In this document: in pieces, positions 1-8,001 of the stretch | How positions within the stretch are numbered: position 1 is the stretch's first letter | Layout of the letters: every line of letters begins with the position of its first letter | Assembly (NCBI GenBank): GCA_002286855.1 | Contig: NRSV01000022.1 | Location: forward strand, 342,472 to 365,926 | Length of the DNA: 23,455 nucleotides | Source: Bipolaris cookei | Taxonomy: Eukaryota; Ascomycota; Dothideomycetes; Pleosporales; Pleosporaceae | Direction of reading: 5' to 3' | The notes under the pieces: model-generated | Told to the model about the DNA's origin: nothing | The model's database searches: none | What the model saw: the letters and a program-made list of their open reading frames with translations, nothing else | Translations under genes and position numbers: made by a program

Positions 1-1596
1 GGGTTTGGACGGCTTCTTTAGAATTGCTCCTGTAGCTCTTCTCCAGCAGGTGGGATGGTATCCGTAGTTGAATAGCAGAGAGTAAGCTTTGAAGAACGTA
101 TTTGGCTGAGCTTGGTAGGCGGCTGTGATAATTTCCTGTGATAAAGCGTCTGGGCCTGGTGAGCTACTTTTAACTTGATTAGAACACGCGTATTCTAGTT
201 CGGTTATTGATAGCGCTGGCCACTCCCACTCTTTCTCTTGGTAGCTATTGAAGCTTGGTAGTACTGTACTCGGGGGTGGAGGGAATAGTGCTTTTCGAAA
301 GGCTTTGCACTTTCCTTTAAAAGAGGTTTCTAGCGTCTCTCCCTGGATAAGAGGGATTCTTTCTACTCTCTTTTCCTTGGTATAGTCCATAGCTTTAAAG
401 ATGGATTGTGCGTCTTCTTTTTCTAGGAAGTTGTTCCAGTGCTCTCTTTTCGCTTTCTTAATTGCTGTTTGGTACGTTGTTCGCGCTAGAAGGAAGTCTC
501 TTTTAATGAGATAGGCTTCCTCTATAGAAGTAGCTTGAAATTGTTGCGCGAACGTTCTTTGGCAATAAGATACCTTTTTTCTTAGCTTAGTTAACTCCTG
601 GCTCCACCAGGGCTTTGCTTTTGGCCCTTGTTTTAGCTGTGGAATAGCTTTATCTGCAGCTTGTTGGATTACTAACGTAACAGCTTCTCCAATTGCTTCT
701 AGTTGCAACTTAAGCTCGTTGTCTTGGCCTAGGAGTAGGTTTCTTGAATCTGCTTTTCTTGGTTGGTTGATCTGATCTAGCGATTGTAGCGCTGGGTTGC
801 TCTGGATAGCTTTGCCCAGCTCTTCTCTAAATAGGTCCCAGTCTGCCCTTTTTGTATTGTATCTTGTTTGGCTAGTAGGGTTATTAACTAGGTCCTTTGT
901 TGTGTGGATAGAGAAGAGTATTCCATGGTGATCAGATCCAGGTTCTGTTGTAGTTTGCCAGTCTTTTACTTTGTCTTCTAGATCTGGGGTAGCGATAGAT
1001 AGATCTAGTGTTGTTTCTCGTGACATATTAGGTCTAAAGAAAGTAGTAGCTCCTGGCGTGTTGAGAAGGCTAAGGTTCTGGTCTTCTATCCAATCTGCTA
1101 ATAGCTGGCCGTCTTGGCTAGTTTTACAGCCTGGGTCCCACCAGGGGTGGTGCTCGTTGGCGTCCATTAGTAGTAAGGTAGATGTTGGTAGCCGGGTGTT
1201 TGCGAGTATTCTTTGAAAGGTTTTTATATTTTCTTGGTTTTTTTGGTTGTACACGTTGTAGATATTAAGCTTTGAGTGTCCTTCTTGGATCGTAATAGCA
1301 ATAGCGTCTGGGTCGGCTATCTCCTCTAGCTGGCTAACCTCTGCTGTTAGGGATCTAGATATATAAAATAGAGCTCTTGGGTGGAGATTTGGATCTGCTT
1401 TTGGAAAGATTTGGTAGAAGCTTTGGTAGGCTATTGACCTTGGGGCTTCGTAGTTGTTGCTATTAGAAGGGGCAATCCACGGCTCTTGGATTGCGATAAT
1501 GTCTACTTTAAGCTCGACTGCTAGTTGTAGCGTTGATTCTGTAGTGCGTGGGTTTTTATTTAGGTTTATTTGTAGTACTCTAAGGTTTCCTATCAT
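1..1596 (-). CDS. LINE ORF2: APE-type endonuclease plus start of reverse transcriptase (partial)
   Basis: I checked the frame codon by codon from ATG at 1596-1594 to the window edge and found no stop. The start MIGNLRVLQINLNK is typical of fungal LINE ORF2. Endonuclease/exonuclease/phosphatase motifs are all present: N in QINLN, catalytic E38 in AIQEPW, D145 and N147 in LLMDANEHHPWW, D198 in TTLDLS, and D222-H223 in GSDHHG. A linker follows, then the reverse-transcriptase start with PGPD at residues 480-483 and ILKKPSKP at the window edge. The YxDD motif, RNase H and C-terminus would lie beyond base 1. The ATG overlaps the ORF1 stop as ATGA, suggesting coupled termination-reinitiation. The encoded enzyme would nick target DNA and prime reverse transcription there. 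Confidence 0.88.
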   Translation of the reverse strand, partial: MIGNLRVLQINLNKNPRTTESTLQLAVELKVDIIAIQEPWIAPSNSNNYEAPRSIAYQSFYQIFPKADPNLHPRALFYISRSLTAEVSQLEEIADPDAIAITIQEGHSKLNIYNVYNQKNQENIKTFQRILANTRLPTSTLLLMDANEHHPWWDPGCKTSQDGQLLADWIEDQNLSLLNTPGATTFFRPNMSRETTLDLSIATPDLEDKVKDWQTTTEPGSDHHGILFSIHTTKDLVNNPTSQTRYNTKRADWDLFREELGKAIQSNPALQSLDQINQPRKADSRNLLLGQDNELKLQLEAIGEAVTLVIQQAADKAIPQLKQGPKAKPWWSQELTKLRKKVSYCQRTFAQQFQATSIEEAYLIKRDFLLARTTYQTAIKKAKREHWNNFLEKEDAQSIFKAMDYTKEKRVERIPLIQGETLETSFKGKCKAFRKALFPPPPSTVLPSFNSYQEKEWEWPALSITELEYACSNQVKSSSPGPDALSQEIITAAYQAQPNTFFKAYSLLFNYGYHPTCWRRATGAILKKPSKP

Positions 1597-2990
1597 TGCG
1601 ATTTGATAGATAGAAATACCTCACAGTCTTTGCTATTAGCAAAGTGAGTTTGTTTGCAGTTTTTGCATTTTGGGAGGGTGTGGTTGCAGGCCTTCCCTTT
1701 GGTTTTGCAGATACTGCAGAGGTGCTGCGTAGTTGCGTGGTCTTCGGCACAAAACTGGCAGCTAGCTAGGTTTCTGCACCTGCTAAAGTTGTGTCCAAAT
1801 CCTTGGCACTTACTGCACTGAGTAGTTAGTGGGATTTTGCGGTATTTCTCAACCCGAAGAGATTGGCCAAGGATTGTTATCCTATTACCAATCTTCTTCG
1901 CTTCTTCTTCAGTTCTAAAAGCAATAGCAATTGAGCCTGACTGTTGGCTCCTCCAGTTCTTTGATATCCAGAACGGGTTTCCAACAATCGTTTGGTTTTT
2001 GTTGTAGGTTGGGATCTCTGTGTGGAGTACTTGGAGGCTTTCTGCCCCGTCGAAGGTTGTTGGTACCCCATGTACAACTAGCTTAGTCCAGGACTCTAGC
2101 GGCTGGGCTTTCTTGATTGGGAGCTGGCTTTGCCAGGTATTGACTTGCTTTAGAAGAAATTCTCCTGAGTATCCTTCGGTGGTTGTAAGGATAAGGTTGT
2201 TTCTTTTGCTTGTTGCTACCTGTTGGATAACTGGGCCAGCAATGCCTGCCTTTTGGAAGGCTTGGTTAATCTTATTTCTTACTAGTAGAGGGCTAATTGT
2301 TTGGCCCTCTTCTAGCGTGACTAGCGTCTGGTAGTAAGATACTGGTTTCTTCGCTGGTTGCGCTGGCTTCTTCCTTGGCTGAATTGTTGTCCAGGCTTGG
2401 TTTGTGTTGTTAGCTGCTACTGCAGCGTAGGAGGTTTGGGCTGGTTTTTGGGTAGATTGCGCAGCTATTGGTTGTGCCTTATTTGACGCTGCAATCGTGG
2501 CTTGTTTAAGCGTCTTTGTTGCTTGCTGCGATGCGTTTGCGAGCGTCGCTGAGTGGTAAGCTAGCTTGGCAGATAGCTTTTCTGTAATTTGGTTAGCTAC
2601 TCTACCCGTTTCAGTATAGTCTCTGAAGACGTCAAGTAGCTCTAGTAGCTTGTTTTGAGCTACGTGGGATTCTTCCATTGTGGAGGCTTGGAGGATAAGG
2701 TCTCTAGCCCAATAGATTGCCTGTTCAGAGTTCTTGGCGGTTGGTTTTGGGCTGGAGGTGTTTTGGTATGGGTTTCTGCCTCTGTAGATAGTCTCTGGCG
2801 AGAAGTTGGCATATCGCTTGTTTGGTGGTAGTATTGGTATTTCAAACACGCTAGGTGTTTGCTGGTTTTGGGTGGGCGTAGCTGGTGTGGATTCTATATC
2901 CATTTCTCTGTCAATCTGAGCCTCCGGACCTAGGCTCTCCTGTCTGCTTTGTTGGGTGTTTACTATAATAGTATCACTATCTGGCGGCAT
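1593..2990 (-). CDS. LINE ORF1: gag-like RNA-binding protein with CCHC zinc knuckles
   Basis: This 465-residue frame is unbroken. The N-terminal 80 residues are Pro/Gln/Thr-rich and probably disordered. Residues about 85-240 are Ala/Gln/Lys-rich and could form helices. The segment starting KLVVHGVPTTF and ending near RVEKYRKIP resembles the RRM-like part of Tad1/I-type ORF1 proteins. The C-terminus carries a Cys/His cluster: a clear CX2CX4HX4C knuckle (CSKCQGFGHNFSRC) followed by three variant Cys/His repeats, including CKNCKQTHFANSKDC. Such proteins coat LINE RNA into a ribonucleoprotein. The start at 2990 is supported because LINE-B begins ORF1 at the equivalent ATG with the same opening residues (MPP-SDTI-VNTQ). 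Confidence 0.88.
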   Translation of the reverse strand: MPPDSDTIIVNTQQSRQESLGPEAQIDREMDIESTPATPTQNQQTPSVFEIPILPPNKRYANFSPETIYRGRNPYQNTSSPKPTAKNSEQAIYWARDLILQASTMEESHVAQNKLLELLDVFRDYTETGRVANQITEKLSAKLAYHSATLANASQQATKTLKQATIAASNKAQPIAAQSTQKPAQTSYAAVAANNTNQAWTTIQPRKKPAQPAKKPVSYYQTLVTLEEGQTISPLLVRNKINQAFQKAGIAGPVIQQVATSKRNNLILTTTEGYSGEFLLKQVNTWQSQLPIKKAQPLESWTKLVVHGVPTTFDGAESLQVLHTEIPTYNKNQTIVGNPFWISKNWRSQQSGSIAIAFRTEEEAKKIGNRITILGQSLRVEKYRKIPLTTQCSKCQGFGHNFSRCRNLASCQFCAEDHATTQHLCSICKTKGKACNHTLPKCKNCKQTHFANSKDCEVFLSIKSQ

Positions 2991-3203
2991 TTTATTACTA
3001 AGCTTTTCTCTTAGTAAGCAGCTAGGTGGTCTGTGTGTTTTTGTTTTCGTGGTTGAGACGTGTTCAAAATAGCTACTTTACCAGCTTCTGGCTCTATAGC
3101 GCGTAGGCTGCACGACGTCGCACTAGTTGTAATCGATTTTTTGGGATGGATTTGTATATATTCAGCTAAAATTACACCTATTCTGAGAAACTTGAAGTTG
3201 GTG
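2991..3203 (-). repeat. LINE-A 5' UTR (probable internal promoter region)
   Basis: These 213 bp between the LINE 5' end and the ORF1 ATG match the 5' UTR of LINE-B (3866-4074) over almost their whole length. They also match a plus-strand copy at 22642-22822, and more weakly a stretch at 4400-4598. LINE transcription normally depends on promoter elements inside the 5' UTR. I see no recognisable promoter motif, so the regulatory role is inferred. Confidence 0.75.
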
Positions 3204-3865
3204 TGGTTGAGTAGCATCTGGTAGTAGGCCTCTGGTTTTGTTGTTTTTGCTGGCTTCTTTTTTGGCTGTACTGTCGTCCAGGCTTGGTTTGCGGTATTTG
3301 CTGCAATTGCAGCGTAGGAGATTGGGGCTAGCTTTTGAGCTAGCTGAGCTGTTGGTTGAGCTTTAGAAGCTGCTGTCGTAGCTTGCTTAAGCGTTTTTGT
3401 TGCCTGTTGTGAGGCGTTTGCTAGAGTAGCTGAGTGGTAAGCTAGCTTAGCAGATAGCTTTTCTGTAATTTGAGCTACTCGGCCGGTTTCTGTATAGTCT
3501 CTAAAGACGTTAAGAAGCTCCAGTAGCTTGTTTTGGGCAACGTGAGAGTCTGCCATTATAGAGGCCTGAAGTATAAGGTCTCTAGCCCATTGGATTGCTT
3601 GTTATGCGTTCTTAGCTGTTGGCTTTTGGCTTTGGCTTGGGAATAGGGTTCGGATTGGCTGGTTTACTTCTGGTGAGAAGTTGGCTTGGCGTTTGTTTGG
3701 TGGTAGTATAGGTAGCTCGAATAAGCTAGCTTGGCTGGCTGGTTGGGTTGGCGTGGCTGGTAGAGACTCTACGTCCATTTCTCTGTCGATTTGAGCCCCT
3801 GGACCTAGGCTTTCCTGTCTTTTTTCTTGAGTATTAACTCGTATAGTGTCGCTTTCGGGCGGCAT
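3204..3865 (-). pseudogene. LINE-B ORF1, 5' fragment with one nonsense codon
   Basis: This is the N-terminal half of an ORF1 related to LINE-A ORF1: same opening residues, same Ala/Gln-rich middle (AYHSATLANASQQATKTLKQ is shared). It is in one frame from ATG at 3865 except for a TAA at 3604-3602, where LINE-A has a sense codon. The homology stops after the YYQ motif near 3211, exactly where the LINE-A 5' UTR begins. The rest of LINE-B may lie past the 3' end of LINE-A, outside the window. The frame stays open into the LINE-A 5' UTR by chance; that tail is not real ORF1 protein. Confidence 0.8.
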
Positions 3866-4074
3866 TGTTACTAAGCCCTTTCTTAGTAAGCAGCTAGGTA
3901 GTCTGTGCGTTTTGTTTTCGTGAGTGAGACGTGTTCGAATTAGCTGCTTTACCAGCTTCTAGCTCTATAGCGCGTGGGCTGCACGACGTCGCACTAGTTA
4001 TAATCGATTTCTTAGGGTGGGTTTGTATATATCGAGCTAAAATTACACTTATTCTGAAAAACTCGAAGTTGGTG
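3866..4074 (-). repeat. LINE-B 5' UTR
   Basis: This is a direct repeat of the LINE-A 5' UTR, in the same orientation and at the same distance from the ORF1 ATG. It differs from the LINE-A copy by scattered substitutions, many of them C/T or G/A. It ends at CACCAACTT, which defines the LINE 5' terminus. Confidence 0.75.
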
Positions 4075-4198
4075 CTGTTGTTTAGTGAGTCTTCTGAAGT
4101 TTTAATGAGTAACTCTCTCGTTCTGCTGGGGTGCTATTATAGCGGGCGGAGGCTACCTTAGCGTTTAGGTATTTTTGCTAGTACAGTCTACAACTACT

Positions 4199-4335
4199 GT
4201 TCTAGCGTTTTCGTATGGTGCCACAGCGCGCAAAGGCTGTTCTGGCGTTTAGATATGGTGCCTGGCGAGCGAGGGTTATCTTGGCGTTTGGATAGAGTGC
4301 CTGGCGAGCAAAGGCTAGCCTGGCGTTTAAATGGG
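4199..4335. repeat. About 40-bp tandem repeat, three and a half units
   Basis: Imperfect units start near 4200, 4240 and 4280, with a partial unit from 4319. The recurring core is CTGGCGTTT, then ATGGTGCC, then GGCGAGC, then AAGGCTA. A weaker related stretch (CCTTAGCGTTTAGGTA) lies at about 4155. It sits just outside the 5' end of LINE-B, between it and a diverged 5' UTR-like copy, so it may be LINE-derived or a local minisatellite. Confidence 0.65.
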
Positions 4336-4399
4336 TTTTATTTTTATTGGTGTTTTTCTATTGTTTTTGTTTTCGTATGGTAGTCTCTCTATTAGTCAT

Positions 4400-4598
4400 T
4401 GGGGAGGTCCGTGCGTTCTCGAAGATTTTCGCATTTTGAACACGTCGCGAGAAAACTAGTAATACCCCCTTCTAGCACCTCAACGAGAGGGCTGCACACG
4501 TTAGAGGTAGCGTTAATCAATTTCTCGCGACGTGTTACCCCTATATTCGGTAGAAAATTGACGAGTTTTGATGAAAAAATTCAGCTTAAAAGTTGGTG
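4400..4598 (-). repeat. Diverged copy of the LINE 5' UTR without a following ORF1
   Basis: In the same order as the LINE 5' UTRs this stretch keeps short blocks: GGTCCGTGCGTT, a GGGCTGCAC block, AATCAATTT, CAGCTTAAA and terminal AAGTTGGTG. Overall similarity is low. No ORF1 follows on the minus strand. It could be a remnant of a related LINE or a short non-autonomous derivative. It contains a perfect 16-bp inverted repeat that the other copies lack. Confidence 0.5.
4439..4536. repeat. Perfect 16-bp inverted repeat
   Basis: AACACGTCGCGAGAAA at 4439-4454 is the exact reverse complement of 4521-4536, with a 66-base spacer. It lies inside the diverged LINE 5' UTR-like copy. It could form a hairpin or be a protein-binding pair; no function can be read from sequence. 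Confidence 0.75.
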
Positions 4599-4608
4599 TG
4601 TGACCGGC

Positions 4609-5585
4609 CTTCTTCAGTTTGTTCCGTTCTTGATTGATTAGTATTTCTTACCTCTGATAAACGCCGTTTTTTTTTAAAAAAAAATGGCATTTAACTTAAT
4701 CCCATTTGTTCCGTCGACAGCCAGGTGCCACGTAGAAGAGCGCAGGTTCACTTTGCTGCGCGAAAGTTGTCATCCGGACACTCTTACAGTACGAAGGAGC
4801 TTCTTTTTAGTGATAATTCACCTAGTCTGTGCGCTCATTTTCTACAACCAAATCGTTGCCTTTCCTATCGCAGAAATATCATAAGAAACTAGAAAACCTA
4901 GCAGGTGACCAAGCTGGACAATTTTAAATAACACGCTCTCTCTCTTTTAACCAATTTCATTACCAATTTGTATCGTTGTTTTGCTGTTTTGGGCGCACTC
5001 AATCTGGAGTGGGTGCATGGGCCACATGATTCCTCACTCAAAACGAACTCCTTCGTATCTAGGGAAATTACTGCAAATCCTTTCACTTGCGACATGTGAC
5101 AGGTCTAGGTTCGCTGCATACACGACCAGCGAATCAGCGTCATGCGGAGTCAGGTGTGGAGTTCGCCAAGACCAGCTGTCCCGTCCCATTCATCTACTCA
5201 TCGCGTATTTCGAACTAATGATCTTTGTTCGTCTCGAATAGGAACTGCTAACCATGGGAAAATATGAAAGAGGAAAACACGGCCGACATGAGCTGAAACA
5301 ATGGCGTTGAGGGGTTGACAATATAATTGCAGTTCAGCTGTGGATCCTCAAGTCGCGCCACAATATGTGACTGGGCTCAAATACAGCAAAGAGTAGACAT
5401 GTGGCAAATGCTATGACAACCTTCGATTGTTGACATGCATATCTACAATCCGGCAATTGTTTGGTAGCTACTTCGAAATGTACAATCCTTGTAACCGAAT
5501 AATGGAATAATGGATGGGTGGTGTAACGTAGGCAAGATATAGCTCACATCCATCAAAGCTGGTTTGTTAACCCAACTTTTTTATC
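4609..5585. other. Intergenic stretch, nothing recognised
   Basis: Short frames here (the longest about 60-85 codons) have no signal peptide, domain or homologous neighbour I recognise. The only visible structure is a run of T then A (about 4667-4683) flanked by GCC/GGC, a small AT cruciform. The right part is presumably the distal upstream region of the GMC oxidoreductase gene. Confidence 0.5.
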
Positions 5586-5765
5586 ATGCTAGTATTGGGT
5601 GCTCTTGCTTTCGGCATCGCGATTGATCCACAGTGCGCCCAAGGAGCAACACAGGCGTGCTACCAAGAAGACGTTGAGCTAGTCAAAATCGGTTGGCCCC
5701 AAGGGCCGTTCTTCAGCCAGATCTTGGGTGAGATATGCATGCAGGAACGTGTTGCCACGCGCTAA
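5586..5765 (+). CDS. Possible 59-residue small protein upstream of the GMC gene
   Basis: ATG at 5586 opens a 59-codon frame ending in TAA at 5763. The first residues (MLVLGALAFGIAI) are hydrophobic like a weak signal peptide, followed by a segment with two cysteines (residues about 17 and 25). A consensus-like donor, GTGAGA, lies at about 5727, and splicing to an AG near 5781 would give a different short tail. I do not recognise it. It could be a remnant of a lost gene or a chance ORF. It is on the same strand as, and about 260 bp upstream of, the GMC oxidoreductase start. Confidence 0.2.
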   Translation: MLVLGALAFGIAIDPQCAQGATQACYQEDVELVKIGWPQGPFFSQILGEICMQERVATR

Positions 5766-6028
5766 GATTCACATGGCTAGTTCATAAAGCCCATCTACCA
5801 CGTGCTCGGTGATTTAGTACTACCGATACTAATCAGGTTGAAAACCGACTCATGTTTCAGTACCAAATTTATGCACGTACATATACCGACATGAGACTAG
5901 AGATGGTTAAGGAAGCCCGTAAAGAGTTAAGGAGCCTTTATGAATCCGCTTCTCAAGATCTTTGTCATTTCCTCCATGACTCTTCGCACATCTTTCCCTG
6001 AAGGTACAACTTAGACCATCTAAGAAGG

Positions 6029-7965
6029 ATGCATTCTTTCAAGTTCATAACAGTCGCTGCTCTGCTAGGGCTTTCGGCCGCCCGAGAGACCTACGACTAC
6101 GTTATCGTCGGAGGCGGCATTTCTGGCTTAGTGGTTGCGAACCGCCTTTCTGAAAACAAGAAGAGTGAGATTGAGATATTCACAGATGCTTGAGTAAAGC
6201 TGATGTTGTGAATTTTAGGGACAGTACTACTTATAGAAGCCGGTGGCGCAGATGACAATCCAAATATTCGCATTCCCCGTGGCGCCACTTATGCACTCAA
6301 TGAGTCTCTTTTATGGCCCGACTATGTATCCCAACCTGAGCCGTTTCTTGGAAACAATTCATGGAAGGCTCGTGTAGCGCATGTTCTCGGCGGAGGTTCT
6401 ATTGTGAACGGAATGATATATGACCGTGGGTCTGCTGCCGACTACGATGCCTGGGAGGCATTGGGTAACAAGGGTTGGGGTTGGAAAGGGTTGTATCCAT
6501 TCTTCAAGAAAGGAACGGAATTTATTCCCCCGCCGGCGGAGACCATCGACAAGTTTGGGATTACTTGGGACCCCGAAGCGTAAGACGCTACATATCATTT
6601 GAACTTGAACTACTTCTAACTCGGCTAATGCCTAGTTACGGAACCGGTCCATTGAAACTCGGAATCTCGGACACACAGTACTCGGATATCCTCGATTACT
6701 TCAAAGCGTTTGAAGTTACTGGCGGTGCACATGCGGCTCTCGATGCCAACAACGGGCAGGCCTACGGTACCTCGTGGTACCCAAACACGATGAACCCGAA
6801 AATTGGAGAAAGATCGCATGCTCGAAACTCCTACTATGAACCTGTGATGAGCCGTACCAACTTGAAGGTTGTACTGGAAACTACTGCAACTGAGCTGGAG
6901 TTCTATGACGGTGACAAGCTCGAGGCGAAGGGCGTTAAAACCATTGGCACGAAGACAGGCTTATCTGAAACCTATTACGCAAGGAAGGAGGTTATACTGG
7001 CCGCTGGTGCAATCAATACACCCAAGTTTCTCCAAGCCAGTGGTATTGGACCAAAGTATGTTCTGGAAGCTGCCGGAATCCCCGTACGGCTTGAACATGA
7101 TGGTGTTGGTGCAAACTTCCAAGACCATCCTTACACCAGCATTGCGTTCAACATCACAAATATTAGCACACCAAACGGGAGATCCTTGGACACGGACCCA
7201 GCATACAATGCTTCCGCCTGGGAACAGTATTTTGCAAATAAAACTGGACCCATTACACTAGCTCGGGGCAACGCGTTAGCCATGATACCACTCCCTATTG
7301 TCGACCCCGAAAACTATAGCAGTATTGCGGACCGGGTACTAGCACTGAAGGATGACGCTTATCTGCCCTCCATTTACAAGAACAGCAAAAAGCTACTCAA
7401 TGGCGTTAAGGCACAGCGCAAAATTCTTGCAGATCTTTTCCGAAACAACAAAGCTGCCGTCGTAGAACTACCCATACCAGATGCCGGTACATTCATGCTT
7501 GTCGGCTTGGAGAAGCCAGTGTCGCGCGGCAGTATTACGATCGACCCTAAGAACCCACAAGGACCGCCACAGGTCTTCTGGAACACGCTTAGCAACCCGA
7601 TTGACAAAAACATCTTTGGTTCGTCGGTTCGCTACCTCCGTAAGGTCTGGGCGGGCCCTGAATTAGCAAAGTATACGCCAGTTGAAACGTCCCCTGGAGC
7701 ACAATACAAAACTGATGATGAAATCGTTGACACTTTGGTCGGCAAGAACGCCATCCTACCTTCACTGGCACATCCTTCTTGCAGTTGCCCTATGATGCCG
7801 GAAGACATGGGTGGTTGCGTTTCTGACGGACTTGCCTTTTACGGAGTCAAGCATCTGTCCATCGTCGACGCTTCCATCATGCCTCTGATCCCCTCGCAGC
7901 ATCTCCAAGCAACTATTTATGCTATCGCCGAGAAGGCTGCCGACATCATCATAAACAGAGGCTAG
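6029..7965 (+). CDS. Secreted GMC-family oxidoreductase (FAD-dependent), three exons
   Basis: Exons 6029-6164, 6219-6579 and 6636-7965 join in frame to 608 codons. The introns (54 and 56 nt) have GTGAGA and GTAAGA donors, TAG acceptors and CTGAT and CTAAC/CTAAT branch-like sites. Residues 1-17 look like a signal peptide ending at SAA. The FAD-binding motif GGGISG is at 28-33 after YDYVIV. GMC signature 1 appears as GGGSIVNGMIYDRGS and signature 2 as GAINTPKFLQASGIGP (about 290-305). The C-terminal domain holds H545 (in AHPSCSCPMM) and H588 (in IPSQHLQA), the positions of the GMC catalytic His pair, and VVDASIMP-like IVDASIMPLIPS. The family oxidises alcohols or sugars; the substrate cannot be told. 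I see no frame damage. Element S lies 36 bp after the stop. Confidence 0.9.
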
Positions 7966-8001
7966 GACGATGTAGTTGGCTTTCTGCGCATTCATTGTAT
8001 A

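Larger units (their letters stand above)
1..3203 (-). mobile_element. LINE-A: non-LTR retrotransposon, 5' part, apparently intact
   Basis: Read on the minus strand, the element runs 5' UTR (3203-2991), ORF1 (2990-1593), ORF2 (1596 to beyond base 1). It has the layout of Tad1/I-type LINEs: a gag-like ORF1 with CCHC knuckles, then ORF2 starting with an APE-type endonuclease followed by reverse transcriptase. I found no stop codon in ORF2 over 532 codons and none in ORF1, so this copy may be young. The 5' end is placed at 3203 because four copies of the 5' UTR in this window start at the same CACCAACTT. Clade assignment to Tad1 is by architecture only. The 3' end and any target-site duplication lie outside the window. 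Confidence 0.85.

Noticed and set aside
971..1216. Plus-strand ORF inside LINE ORF2
   Set aside because: It is a shadow of the open minus-strand ORF2, whose endonuclease motifs are clear.
3011..3203. C-terminal tail of the LINE-B ORF1 frame
   Set aside because: The frame runs by chance into the 5' UTR of LINE-A, as shown by the matching non-coding copies at 3866 and 22642.
4609..5585. Several 60-86 codon ORFs as genes
   Set aside because: No domain, signal peptide, splice structure or repeat relationship supports them.
6475..6635. Start of the GMC protein at 6475
   Set aside because: That frame reads through intron 2 and skips the FAD-binding N-terminus; the spliced model from 6029 restores the family motifs.
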